From Leclercia sp. LSNIH1 (GTDB taxonomy: Bacteria > Pseudomonadota > Gammaproteobacteria > Enterobacterales > Enterobacteriaceae): a stretch of 64,000 bases of DNA. This document shows, one piece after another, positions 24,228-32,817 of the stretch; position 1 is the first letter of the stretch; the number at the start of each line of letters is the position of its first letter. The stretch covers positions 3,720,001 to 3,784,000 of the forward strand of contig NZ_CP026167.1 of the NCBI RefSeq assembly GCF_002902985.1, given 5' to 3'. Below the pieces are notes generated by a model. The model was not told where the DNA came from. It did no database searches and was given only the letters and a program-made list of their open reading frames with translations. A program made the translations under genes and the position numbers.

Positions 24228-25613
24228 ATGAATGAGAGCCCATCGATGGAGCAAACACGCGCTAGCGTGCTGGCTCCGCCTGCGTCTGCTGACGACACGC
24301 TCGATCCGCGTCAACAGCGGGTGATCAAAAAGTTATTCCGGCGATTGATCACCTTTTTGTTCATTCTGTTCGTCTTTTCGTATCTGGATCGCATCAACAT
24401 CGGCTTTGCCGGTCTGACGATGGGCAAAGATCTGGGCCTCACCAGCACCATGTTCGGACTGGCAACCACGCTGTTTTACGTGATGTATGTCATCTGCGGG
24501 ATCCCCAGCAACGTGATGCTGAGCAGAGTGGGCGCGCGCCGCTGGATTGCGATTCTGATGGTGGTGTGGGGGATCGCCTCCACCGCCACGATGTTCGCTA
24601 CCGGCCCTAACAGCCTGTACGTGCTGCGTATGCTGGTGGGGATTGCCGAAGCGGGCTTCCTGCCGGGGCTGTTACTCTATTTAACGTTCTGGTTCCCGGC
24701 GCACTACCGCGCCCGCGCTAACGCCCTGTTTATGATTGCCATGCCGGTGACCATGGCGCTGGGTTCGCTGGCCTCCGGCTATATTCTCAACCTAGATGGG
24801 GTGATGAACCTGAAGGGCTGGCAGTGGCTGTTCCTGCTCGAAGGCTTCCCGTCGGTCATTCTGGGCTTTGTGGTCTGGTTCTGGCTGGACGACAGCCCGG
24901 ATAAAGCGCGCTGGCTGACCCAGGATGATAAAGCCTGCCTGAAGGAGATGCTGGAAGCGGATCGCCTGAACGCCGAGAGTAAGCAGCTGCGGGAGCAGGC
25001 CGCCATGGCGCCGCAGCAGCGTAGCCTGATGCGCGAGCTGTTCACGCCCACTATCATGCTTTACACCCTCGCCTACTTCTGCCTGACCAACACCCTGAGC
25101 GCCCTGAGCGTCTGGACGCCGCTGATCCTGCGCAGCATCAGCGAGGAGAGCAGTAACGTGACTATCGGTATCCTGAGCGCCATTCCACAGGTCTGTACCA
25201 TTGTGGCAATGGTCTGGTGGAGTAAACGTTCCGACAAGCGCAACGAGCGTAAAGTCCACACCCTGCTGCCGTACCTCTTTGCCGCCGCAGGCTGGATCCT
25301 CACCGCCACCAGCACCGATCCGATGCTGCAGTTCACTGGCATCGTGATGGCCTCGGCCGGGGCCTTTGCCGCCATGGTGATCTTCTGGACCACCCCGGAT
25401 CGTTCCATCTCTCTGCGTGCCCGCGCCTTAGGTATTGCAGTGATCAACGCCACCGGGATGACCGGCGCCGCGCTGGGCCCACTGCTGATGGGGATGATGA
25501 AAGATCTCACCGGGAACTTTAACGCCGGTATTTTTATGGTGGCCGGTTTCCTGGTGCTGGGTGCGGTAGTGATTGCATTGATTCCGATGAAACAGGCGGA
25601 ACCGCAGCGATAG
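24228..25613 (+). CDS. MFS transporter, anion:cation symporter family, probable IAA uptake
   Basis: 461 aa from ATG 24228, with TGGAG at good spacing; the GTG at 24216 is less likely. About twelve membrane spans. The phrases FVFSYLDRINIGFAGLTMGKDLG and GIPSNVMLSRVGARRWI are typical of the anion:cation symporter group that takes up organic acids such as 4-hydroxyphenylacetate. Being divergent from iacR and ending in its own terminator, it probably imports IAA. The operon-internal MHS transporter may have an overlapping role. Confidence 0.82.
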   Translation: MNESPSMEQTRASVLAPPASADDTLDPRQQRVIKKLFRRLITFLFILFVFSYLDRINIGFAGLTMGKDLGLTSTMFGLATTLFYVMYVICGIPSNVMLSRVGARRWIAILMVVWGIASTATMFATGPNSLYVLRMLVGIAEAGFLPGLLLYLTFWFPAHYRARANALFMIAMPVTMALGSLASGYILNLDGVMNLKGWQWLFLLEGFPSVILGFVVWFWLDDSPDKARWLTQDDKACLKEMLEADRLNAESKQLREQAAMAPQQRSLMRELFTPTIMLYTLAYFCLTNTLSALSVWTPLILRSISEESSNVTIGILSAIPQVCTIVAMVWWSKRSDKRNERKVHTLLPYLFAAAGWILTATSTDPMLQFTGIVMASAGAFAAMVIFWTTPDRSISLRARALGIAVINATGMTGAALGPLLMGMMKDLTGNFNAGIFMVAGFLVLGAVVIALIPMKQAEPQR

Positions 25614-25623
25614 CCCTTCCTCT

Positions 25624-25660
25624 AAAAAGCCCGGAACAGCAGCCCTGTTCCGGGCTTTTT
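25624..25660 (+). terminator. Intrinsic terminator after the MFS gene
   Basis: Perfect 16-bp stem from AAAAAGCCCGGAACAG to its complement ending in TTTTT. The following AT-rich stretch to 25942 holds no gene I can see, only promoter-like DNA. Confidence 0.85.
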
Positions 25661-25942
25661 CCTCTCTGTCTCCGGCCTTGCCTCGTCCCAGCCCGCGCGG
25701 AAAAGATCATTTTGCGTGATACATCGTTCTATTAATATAGATAAAAGATATTAACAATATAAAATTGATCACTTTTAATTATATAAACCCAGGAATGACG
25801 ACATTCATCACATTTTCCTTATTTTATTCAGCGCATATTTAACAGCATAGGATTTTACTCAAAAAATATAATGCCCATCATAAATTGAAATCATTCGCGC
25901 GTATTTTATTTCTACACTTAATAAGTATAAGAGAGTTATTTT

Positions 25943-26746
25943 ATGAATATTGAACCAATTATCGATACCAATCTGGATACATATGTAGACGCAGGAAAAG
26001 CGCCCCTGGATAACTATCTCTTTGTATCACCGGAGCTGGAAGAAAAGCATCGGGGTCTGATGGTACTGGACTGTGCCATCGATACTGAAAAACATGCCCT
26101 GCTGCGAATAAATCAGAGTGGAAATATTCTCTTTGTCTTAACCTCTGCTGAATTAACCATACGCACCAAAAAATTATTTGCCAGCGTGGCGGTGTTATTT
26201 GCAGCCATGTCCAGCGCGATGAATCAATCGGGTAGATCACTTTTTGACTATGAGGCATGGCGCTCCCTGATGGGTAAGTCTGCTTTTTTTGTTGAAGTGC
26301 AGAAAAACAGGAACATACTAACAATCAAAAACAGTGGGGTTAACGTTGATACACAAATCATACAGCAGCTCATCCCCGGCCTGAGTAGTGGCAGCGCGAT
26401 GGCGATCGCCAACGGGGTGTTGAGTGCGGTAAAGGGAGAATTTCAGGCAACTGAACGCGATGAAAACGCGAAACGAGGCCACCTTCTTTTTATCTGTGAA
26501 GAGCTTTACGGGGCCCCGAGCGTAACGGTTCGTCTGTTTTACGCCTCGAAAAAATCTCACTGTGCCCTGTTCCAGCCTCCGTGCGATAAGTCGGTTAACG
26601 CCACGTTTGAGCAGTTACAGGAAGCCCATACCTTCCTGTTTGTTTCACCTGATACGATCGCGGAATATGCCACTATTTTTACAGCGCAACCCGCCAGATA
26701 TAAAAATCTTATTGAACGTTTTAAAAAAATGGTTAAGGAAAAATAA
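25943..26746 (+). CDS. Unrecognised 267-aa protein
   Basis: Start ATG 25943 with GAGAG about ten bases upstream. The protein has a soluble N-terminal part, an amphipathic to hydrophobic stretch around residues 70-90 (FASVAVLFAAMSSAMNQSG), a glycine/serine/alanine-rich segment near 145-165 (IPGLSSGSAMAIANGVLSAV), and a C-terminal part with repeated beta-like strands. The two small-residue helices could be membrane-interacting. I do not recognise a family and there is no signal peptide. It is flanked by AT-rich DNA, which suggests acquisition. Confidence 0.65.
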   Translation: MNIEPIIDTNLDTYVDAGKAPLDNYLFVSPELEEKHRGLMVLDCAIDTEKHALLRINQSGNILFVLTSAELTIRTKKLFASVAVLFAAMSSAMNQSGRSLFDYEAWRSLMGKSAFFVEVQKNRNILTIKNSGVNVDTQIIQQLIPGLSSGSAMAIANGVLSAVKGEFQATERDENAKRGHLLFICEELYGAPSVTVRLFYASKKSHCALFQPPCDKSVNATFEQLQEAHTFLFVSPDTIAEYATIFTAQPARYKNLIERFKKMVKEK

Positions 26747-26819
26747 TACCCCCTCCTTTATACAAAATTAAGCCAGCCATTTTTTATATTATTGTACGCT
26801 TGCACAACATCGGCGTGAC

Positions 26820-27122
26820 GATAATGAAGCTGAAGTGTGCCAGTAATATTAATCTGGCTAACCCTAAGCCTCTCTGGTTAGCCAGTTTACGGCTTCGTTA
26901 TGCGTCCGCGGCTACCGGCTTAACCCGCACGCTGGCAAAATATCCGAACTGCGGATGCGGCTGGCGATCCACTATATCGGGCAGGAGAAACAGGCGATTG
27001 AAACCGTGGCGTTGCGTCTCGACTACAGTTCGCTGGCGGCATTCAGCCGGGCGTTTAAGCGTGTTGTCGGTAAGTCGCCGGGGGCATTGCGTGAAGCCAG
27101 TCAGACCCCAGAGGAGATCTGA
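26820..27122 (+). pseudogene. AraC-family regulator remnant (C-terminal helix-turn-helix only)
   Basis: From about 26937 the plus strand encodes a recognisable second half of an AraC DNA-binding domain: SELRMRLAIHYIGQ, then IETVALRLDYSSLAAFSRAF and GKSPGALRE, ending at TGA 27120-27122. No start codon or sensor domain precedes it. An inverted repeat (CTGGCTAACC at 26854-26863 and GGTTAGCCAG at 26876-26885) lies in the degraded 5' part. The remainder of 26747-27144 shows nothing else. Confidence 0.65.
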
Positions 27123-27144
27123 CCGGTTCGCTTTACAGGAGAGA

Positions 27145-27894
27145 TTAAAGCCAGCTCTGCTGGACAGGGGCGCCTTCGGTGCGCTCCGTGCGAGGCATTT
27201 CAATTGCCAGCGTTGACAGGTGTTTAGCCCACAGGTCAGCCACCCATTTCACGCCGCGGGCGGTAAAGCGTGCCTGAGACCAGGTGCGCTCGTTTTCGCC
27301 CACGCCGCTGTGCAGGGTAAAATAGCCCGCATCAATGTGGTGCTGCGGCGGAACCAGGTTCCCGCCGACGCGCTGCATGATATTCCGCTCAAGCAGGAAC
27401 TCCCGGAACTGGGGCTCTTTCGCTTTGAGGATCTTACAGAGCTGACGGAAGCCCAGCGACTCCTTGACCTGAACAAACTGATCATAGAACGCCGCCTTTG
27501 GTGCCCAGAGGGCTAGCTGCTCCTCAGCACGCTGGCGTTTTTCATACTGCTCGGCCCAGGCGCGCGCCGCCGCCGCCGGGTTGGTGAAGTCCGGAATATT
27601 GACGTTTCTCTCCTGCTCCTGCCAGCGATCGAGCATGGCGGCAGTAAAGCCCGGGGAGATACGCGAAACCGTCAGCAGGGAGTCCCGTTTGTTCAGCAAA
27701 AACTCCTGCCGCATTTCACCTTCGCGCTCATACAGGCTGGCCGTTACCGGCTGCGAAAGACGCTGCGCCGTTTCCAGGCTTTTTACCATGCGCTTCACCT
27801 CGGTATGAGCAATACCGGTCAGCTTCGCGATTTCGCGACTGCTGATGGTGGCAAGCTGGCCACTGGACTGGAAAGTTTCAACAGGAATTACCAT
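27145..27894 (-). CDS. Phage antirepressor with C-terminal KilAC domain
   Basis: 249 aa from ATG 27894, with GAGGGG eight bases upstream. The N-terminal part has a helix-turn-helix (SREIAKLTGIAHTEVKRMVKSL) as in Rha-type proteins. Residues about 140-235 form the KilAC/ANT domain (FYDQFVQVKESLGFRQLCKIL, QRVGGNLVPPQHHIDAGYF, FTARGVKWVADLW). Such proteins relieve phage repressors. No other phage gene is nearby, so it is an orphan or the last survivor of a prophage. A LexA-box-like site lies in its promoter. Confidence 0.8.
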   Translation of the reverse strand: MVIPVETFQSSGQLATISSREIAKLTGIAHTEVKRMVKSLETAQRLSQPVTASLYEREGEMRQEFLLNKRDSLLTVSRISPGFTAAMLDRWQEQERNVNIPDFTNPAAAARAWAEQYEKRQRAEEQLALWAPKAAFYDQFVQVKESLGFRQLCKILKAKEPQFREFLLERNIMQRVGGNLVPPQHHIDAGYFTLHSGVGENERTWSQARFTARGVKWVADLWAKHLSTLAIEMPRTERTEGAPVQQSWL

Positions 27895-27951
27895 AGGTTT
27901 CACCCCTCACTCATACATTACTCGGGTAATTTGCTCTAATAGTATACAAAT

Positions 27952-27971
27952 ACCTGTTCAAATATCCAGTA
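27952..27971 (-). promoter_or_regulatory. LexA (SOS) box before the KilAC antirepressor
   Basis: On the minus strand the site reads TACTGGATATTTGAACAGGT: CTG, ten bases, CAG, with flanking TA as in the SOS consensus. A TATACT -10 lies just downstream, so a bound LexA would block the promoter. SOS-controlled antirepressors are known in prophages. Confidence 0.6.
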
Positions 27972-28022
27972 TAATTTTTAAACGATCTTCTGCCAGAGCA
28001 GGCCACGCCTAAGTTGCGGTAA

Positions 28023-28859
28023 TTAGAGCTGTTTTGCCTGTGTCACCAGGCTCTCCAGTTCCCGTGCGTCATGGCTACAGAAAAAAGTGATGTCGTGGGC
28101 ATGCGCGCAGGAGAGCTCCCGCAGCCGCTGCTGGTTGTGCCGCCGGGTACCGTTGTCCATCGCCATCATCCACTGGTAAAACCGCAGCCCCGGCGTGCAA
28201 TGGCGCTGCGGCTGGCGCATCTCATCCCGATAGAACCAGGCGTCGCCACCGTGCAGCAACCACCCGGACGGCTGGCTGATGGCGATCCCTGCATGCCCCG
28301 GCGTGTGCCCGGCCAGCGGCACCAGCAAAATTTCCGGCGGCAAGCCGCGTAACGCCGTCACCGCATCGAAGCCAAACCAGCGTTCGCCCTGCACCTGGTA
28401 TCCCTCCCAGCCAGAGATACCGCTCCACTGCCCGGGACGATAGCGCTCCCGTTGCAGCCAGCTATGGCGCCGTTGCGCCGTGTCGATCTCCTGCTGCATT
28501 AAATGGATGCGCGCGTGAGGGAAATCGCTCAGCCCACCCGCGTGGTCGAAATCGAGGTGCGTAAGCACAATATGGCGGACATCCGCCACGCTAAAGCCCA
28601 GCGCCTCGACGCGGGCGCGCGCCGTAAGGGACTCCCGACGCTGGATATTGTTTAACGCCCGGAAAAAGCCCGACAGCCGGGAGGGATCGCGTACATCCCC
28701 TTGCCCAAAACCGGTATCCACCAGCACCAGTCCGTCACGGTCGGTTTCGATAAGCAGGCAGTGGCAGACCAGGTGCGCATGTAGCCCCTTGCTAAAACCG
28801 TCGAACAACGCGCCGCCCAGCGGGCACATACAACCACAGTTAAGATGATGAATCTTCAT
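28023..28859 (-). CDS. MBL-fold metallo-hydrolase
   Basis: 278 aa. The metal motif HxHxDH appears as LTHLDFDHAGG (residues about 96-106), followed by further ligands in PLAGHTPGHAG and LLHGGDAWF. This is the layout of lactonase-like metallo-beta-lactamase-fold hydrolases. No signal peptide. Substrate unknown; quorum-signal lactones are possible but unproven. It lies downstream of the OBAP lipoprotein gene on the same strand with a 12-base gap, so the two may be cotranscribed. Confidence 0.8.
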   Translation of the reverse strand: MKIHHLNCGCMCPLGGALFDGFSKGLHAHLVCHCLLIETDRDGLVLVDTGFGQGDVRDPSRLSGFFRALNNIQRRESLTARARVEALGFSVADVRHIVLTHLDFDHAGGLSDFPHARIHLMQQEIDTAQRRHSWLQRERYRPGQWSGISGWEGYQVQGERWFGFDAVTALRGLPPEILLVPLAGHTPGHAGIAISQPSGWLLHGGDAWFYRDEMRQPQRHCTPGLRFYQWMMAMDNGTRRHNQQRLRELSCAHAHDITFFCSHDARELESLVTQAKQL

Positions 28860-28871
28860 ATCGCCTCCTCA

Positions 28872-29669
28872 TCAGGGTAGGTGTTTCTGCTGACTCTGCT
28901 CGGACGTGCCGAAATGGGTAGTGTCCCCATGCCCGTGTTCGCCGCTGCCCTGCACGCGTTTAAGCTGAATGACCTCGCCGCGCTGCCAGGCATTGGCCCC
29001 TTCCGCTACCGGATGGGCCACGATGTCGGCACGCTGGGCTTTGATCTGCTGCGTATCGATCCCCAGACGACGATCGCGATCCGCCAGCAGCCGGGGATCG
29101 AGCTGTCCCTCGCCGGTAAAGCCCATCATCAGCGCAGGTATGCCGAGCGGCAGGGTCTTATCCCTGTCGGTGTGCCAGGTATGCCAGGTTTTGCCGTAGG
29201 TGTTGACGATTTTATTCATCAGCGCCTTGTCAGCGACCGCAGGCAGGCCAGGCGCCACCAGGCTGCCCGATTTCACTTCATACTGGTGGCTGTGCCAGAG
29301 CTTTTTCTCCTCCGGCGGCAGGCTGTTAAAGAGGCGTTCGCTGATGATGTACTCTACCCCCATCAGCCGGGCATCCTTTGTATTGCCGTCATAGATGACC
29401 GCCTGCATGACCTCTTCATTGAGTACCGTCACATAGTGATGCGCCTCCATCTGCCCGTTTTTATCCCCGTTGTAAAAATGAAAACCGTCAAGATAGGCAC
29501 TGATAGCCTCCACCGGCGGTCGGGACTGGATCACCTGGGCACCCGTCTCCAGGGTACTGAGGGTAGTTGAGGTGGTTTTACCGGGAACAGGCACCTGCGG
29601 CGGGGTATTATTCGCTCCGCAGCCGACAAGCAGCAGAATGGCTGGAAGGATCTGAGGTAATGATTTCAT
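28872..29669 (-). CDS. OBAP-family (DUF1264) lipoprotein
   Basis: 265 aa from ATG 29669, supported by GGGAG; an in-frame GTG at 29675 also exists. A lipoprotein signal ends in LLLVGC, with Cys17 as the lipidated residue. The body matches the oil-body-associated protein family: AHHYVTVLNEEVMQAVIYDG, ARLMGVEYIISERLFNSLPP and KLWHSHQYEVKSGSLVAPGL. Function in bacteria is unknown. Found between a porin and an MBL hydrolase. Confidence 0.82.
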   Translation of the reverse strand: MKSLPQILPAILLLVGCGANNTPPQVPVPGKTTSTTLSTLETGAQVIQSRPPVEAISAYLDGFHFYNGDKNGQMEAHHYVTVLNEEVMQAVIYDGNTKDARLMGVEYIISERLFNSLPPEEKKLWHSHQYEVKSGSLVAPGLPAVADKALMNKIVNTYGKTWHTWHTDRDKTLPLGIPALMMGFTGEGQLDPRLLADRDRRLGIDTQQIKAQRADIVAHPVAEGANAWQRGEVIQLKRVQGSGEHGHGDTTHFGTSEQSQQKHLP

Positions 29670-29758
29670 TGGCACTCCCTTTCATTTGAACTCGTTATGA
29701 AGGTAGTGCAGATGTGGCAAGCCAGCCAGACCGTGCCGGAGGTCTGGCTAGGAGACGA

Positions 29759-31102
29759 TCAGAAGTAATATTTAAAACGGAGGCGGCCACCGTAGCGGGC
29801 GTCGGTGTCGCCGTCACCCTCTTTCGGGTGAGCATCGATCCACGAGGCATAGGCTCCGAGATAAACATTGAAGTTTTTCATTTTCATTACGTCAGGGAAC
29901 AGATACGACGCGTGAAGCGTATGGATATCGTAATCGCCCGGATGGGTGATCCAGCAGTCGCCATCGCAGTCGTCATTCAGCCCGGCAGCGCTGAATCTGT
30001 CGATCTCGTTATGGGCGTAGATATAGCCCAGCTCAATGTTCTTCCACAGACCATTCACCCCGGCGGTGAAATCAGTTTCGTCGCTGGCATCCATGTACGC
30101 GGTGTTGAGGTTGACCACCACGCCGTTATCCGGGTCGGTTTTTTGCCCGTTCCAGTTCATCGTCAGGCCATAGCCGGTGCGATCGGACTGATCGATCCAG
30201 TGACCTTCTGCATCCCGATAACCGTAAGCGTTGTTCACCAGGTTGCTCTCCATAGCCAGCGCCGTGGTGAAGCGCCCCTCTGACCAGGCGATAACCGGGC
30301 GCACGTAGGCCACGTTTTTATCGTTATCCAAGTCCATGCCATGGTACTGCTTATCGACAAACAGCGAGCTGCCGTTTTCCAGCAGGGTGTTGACCTCAAA
30401 ATACCAATTACCGAGGTTTTTACTCAGCAGGAAGTTACCGCCGCTGTCGCTGCGCCCGCGCCCCTCTTTCATCATGTAGATGTAGCCATAACCGTCACTG
30501 TAGAGATCGTTCGCCGTGTTGCCGGAGTATTCGATAAAGGTGTCCTGGTTGAGGGGAAACATGTCGTAGGCTTCGAAACGCCCGACTTTGATTTTCCAGT
30601 CGTTCTCCTGGCCGAAGAAGAAAACCGCGTCATCCAGATTCATCTTGCCGGTAAGATCCGCCAGCGGCTGCGCCGAGAAACCGGCAAACTGGCCGTTGTC
30701 CATTCGCCGATAGCCGTCAAACCCCAGCAGGAGACGGCCATTGATATCCCAGCGCTCGTTGTTTGACGGGGCCCAGTCCTTATTGGCACTGGTGCGCATG
30801 GATGTCAGGCTGCCGCTGCGGCTGGCGGCGTCCATATTGAACTCCACATCGCCATAGAAGCGCAGATCGCCATAGCCTGACAGGGTTAACGTCGGCGCTG
30901 GAGACGTCGGGGGTTCAGCTGAGACCACATTCACCGCCGGAGTCTGTTGCGCCTGCGCTAAGCGCGCAATCTGGGCTTCGGCTTTTGCCAGACTGGCTTC
31001 CAGCCGGGCGATTTTCGCCTCCATGCTGTCCGTTTGGGTGGCCGCCAGCGTGGTCGCCGGAATAGAGGCGCTGATCAGCAGCGCAATATAATGAATACGC
31101 AT
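29759..31102 (-). CDS. Carbohydrate porin, UidC/RafY-like
   Basis: 447 aa from ATG 31102, with a cleavable signal (MRIHYIALLISASIPATTLAA). After it comes a coiled-coil stretch (EAKIARLEASLAKAEAQIAR) as in sugar porins such as ScrY and RafY, a proline-rich linker, then a beta-barrel with alternating strands and a terminal aromatic residue (GGRLRFKYYF). It should admit oligosaccharides or glycosides. It follows a GPH sugar symporter gene by 41 bases, like the uidB-uidC pair. The porin itself is intact although the symporter is broken. Confidence 0.8.
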   Translation of the reverse strand: MRIHYIALLISASIPATTLAATQTDSMEAKIARLEASLAKAEAQIARLAQAQQTPAVNVVSAEPPTSPAPTLTLSGYGDLRFYGDVEFNMDAASRSGSLTSMRTSANKDWAPSNNERWDINGRLLLGFDGYRRMDNGQFAGFSAQPLADLTGKMNLDDAVFFFGQENDWKIKVGRFEAYDMFPLNQDTFIEYSGNTANDLYSDGYGYIYMMKEGRGRSDSGGNFLLSKNLGNWYFEVNTLLENGSSLFVDKQYHGMDLDNDKNVAYVRPVIAWSEGRFTTALAMESNLVNNAYGYRDAEGHWIDQSDRTGYGLTMNWNGQKTDPDNGVVVNLNTAYMDASDETDFTAGVNGLWKNIELGYIYAHNEIDRFSAAGLNDDCDGDCWITHPGDYDIHTLHASYLFPDVMKMKNFNVYLGAYASWIDAHPKEGDGDTDARYGGRLRFKYYF

Positions 31103-31143
31103 AGATTCCATCCTGTGAGTTTATTGTTGATTCCACTGGTACA

Positions 31144-32485
31144 TTAGGGCTTTGCAAATTTTCCGTTATTTAAATCCGTCACCACGGTATTCATTACCTG
31201 TTCATCGAGGCGGTAGAATTTAATTGCCAGCGCGGTCAACAGATAAAAGAGCGAGGGGATAAGGGTAAATAACCAGACAACCCCCTGCACCGCCTGAGGG
31301 GATTGCACTGCTGCGCTGGCTTGATATTCAAACCCGGCCAGAACCCAGCCCAGAATAGCGCCGCCGACAGCCACGCCTAATTTAATGACAAAAATATTGG
31401 CCGCGACATTCATGCCGGTAATTCGCCGCTGGGTTTTCCACTCGCCGTAATTATTGGCGTCGGTGATCATCGACCACTGCAGCGCGCCGTTTCCGCCCTG
31501 CACCGTCTGGATAAGAAAATGGGCCACCAGCGGAATTAGCCAGTATTGCACCGGCAACCAGAAGCAGACGATGCCCAGCCCGGCGTTGAGCAGGTTTATC
31601 CAGAATGAGAGTTTGATTTTGCAGAACCGGGAACCCAGCGGCTGCGCCAGCGCCGAGCCCAGCATTGAGGCGATCATCCCGCCCAGCATAAACAGCGAGA
31701 TGATAGTAGAGCCCTGACGCAGCACGGTATTGACGTAATAGACCACCGCGCCGCCGCGGATCACCACCGCCACCAGCATCATAAAGTTGTAGATCGACAG
31801 AATGCGCCACTGCTCATTGCGAAACAGAATTTTGACGTCACGGACGACATTGAGGTTTTCTTCTTTGATGGGCTGAACGCGCTCTTTGGTGGTGGCGAAA
31901 CAGATGATAAACATCAGGCAGCCAATCACCCCGAAAATGGCCATCGCCATCTGAATGCCGCTCGCGCGATCCTGAGGATAGAGATAATCCGCCAGCGGCA
32001 GAATGCAGGCGGTGCCCAGGGCGCCGCCCAATGGGGTGATGGCAAAACGCCAGGATTGCAAAGAGAGGTTTTCCCGCGGATCGGAAGTAAGTGCCGCGCC
32101 CAGCGAGCAGTAAGGAATATTGATGGCGGTATACATCAGGGTCATAAAGATATAGGCCGCCACGGCATAGACCACTTTACCGCTGTCAGAAAAGGATGGG
32201 ATGGTATACCGCGAACGGGGCGCAGATCGCCAGAAGCCACGGACGAAAGCGTCCCCAGCGTGAGGAGGTGGCATCGGCAATCGCCCCCATTATCGGGTCG
32301 GTGATGGCATCCAGCAGCCTGACCAGTAAAAACATTGTCCCCATCACTGCGGGCGGCAGCCCGTAGATATCTGTATAGAAATAGGCGAGGATCGCCACTG
32401 AGGAGTCAAAGACGATATGGCTGGCCGCATCGCCGAGGCTGTAGCCTATTTTTTCTTTTACCGTTAATTTTTCCGTTGCCGACAT
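31144..32485 (-). pseudogene. GPH-family sugar:cation symporter, frameshifted
   Basis: The N-terminal 100 residues from ATG 32485 (SATEKLTVKEKIGYSLGDAA, then TSSRWGRFRPWLLAICAPF) are in one frame that stops near 32186. The rest (IPSFSDSGKVVYAVAAYIF onward, twelve-span MelB/UidB type) is in another frame that ends at 31144. The break is around 32195-32215, between CAPFAV and IPSFSD. The total length, 1342 bases, is not a multiple of three. Compared with relatives, roughly six residues are missing at the joint, which fits a small deletion. Unless frameshifting occurs, no full transporter is made. Confidence 0.8.
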
Positions 32486-32817
32486 TTCAGGTCTCTCCCT
32501 GTATTTTTCAGTCCTTTCGTTGTAGCTGCCGACATAATTTCCATATCCCTTCCAGAGCAATCTATTATGTTTTCTCGCTAAGAAGTTATGATTTTCCCTT
32601 TATGTGATCTGCGTGATTAGTGGTTATTTATGCGATAAATAAATCGCGCCACTACTATATTTCTGACACTGCTTCAGGAGGCTAAATACGCAACGGTAAA
32701 TAGTCTGGTTTTGTGCAAAGTGTTACCTCCGACACGCGAAGTGACAAATATTCGTCTAAGGTTTTCAGGTGATTGATGGTAGCGGTCGCGCTGCCCAGAG
32801 AACCCAGGAGAACAACC
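32486..32817. promoter_or_regulatory. Divergent promoter region of GPH symporter and treA
   Basis: 332 bases without a gene. It holds an inverted repeat GCGATAAATAAATCGC at 32632-32647, a plausible operator for a sugar regulator, and AT-rich promoter DNA. The operator idea is inference from symmetry alone. Confidence 0.35.

Noticed and set aside
32605..32621. CRP-like site TGTGATCTGCGTGATT
   Set aside because: Only one arm matches well; too weak to claim.
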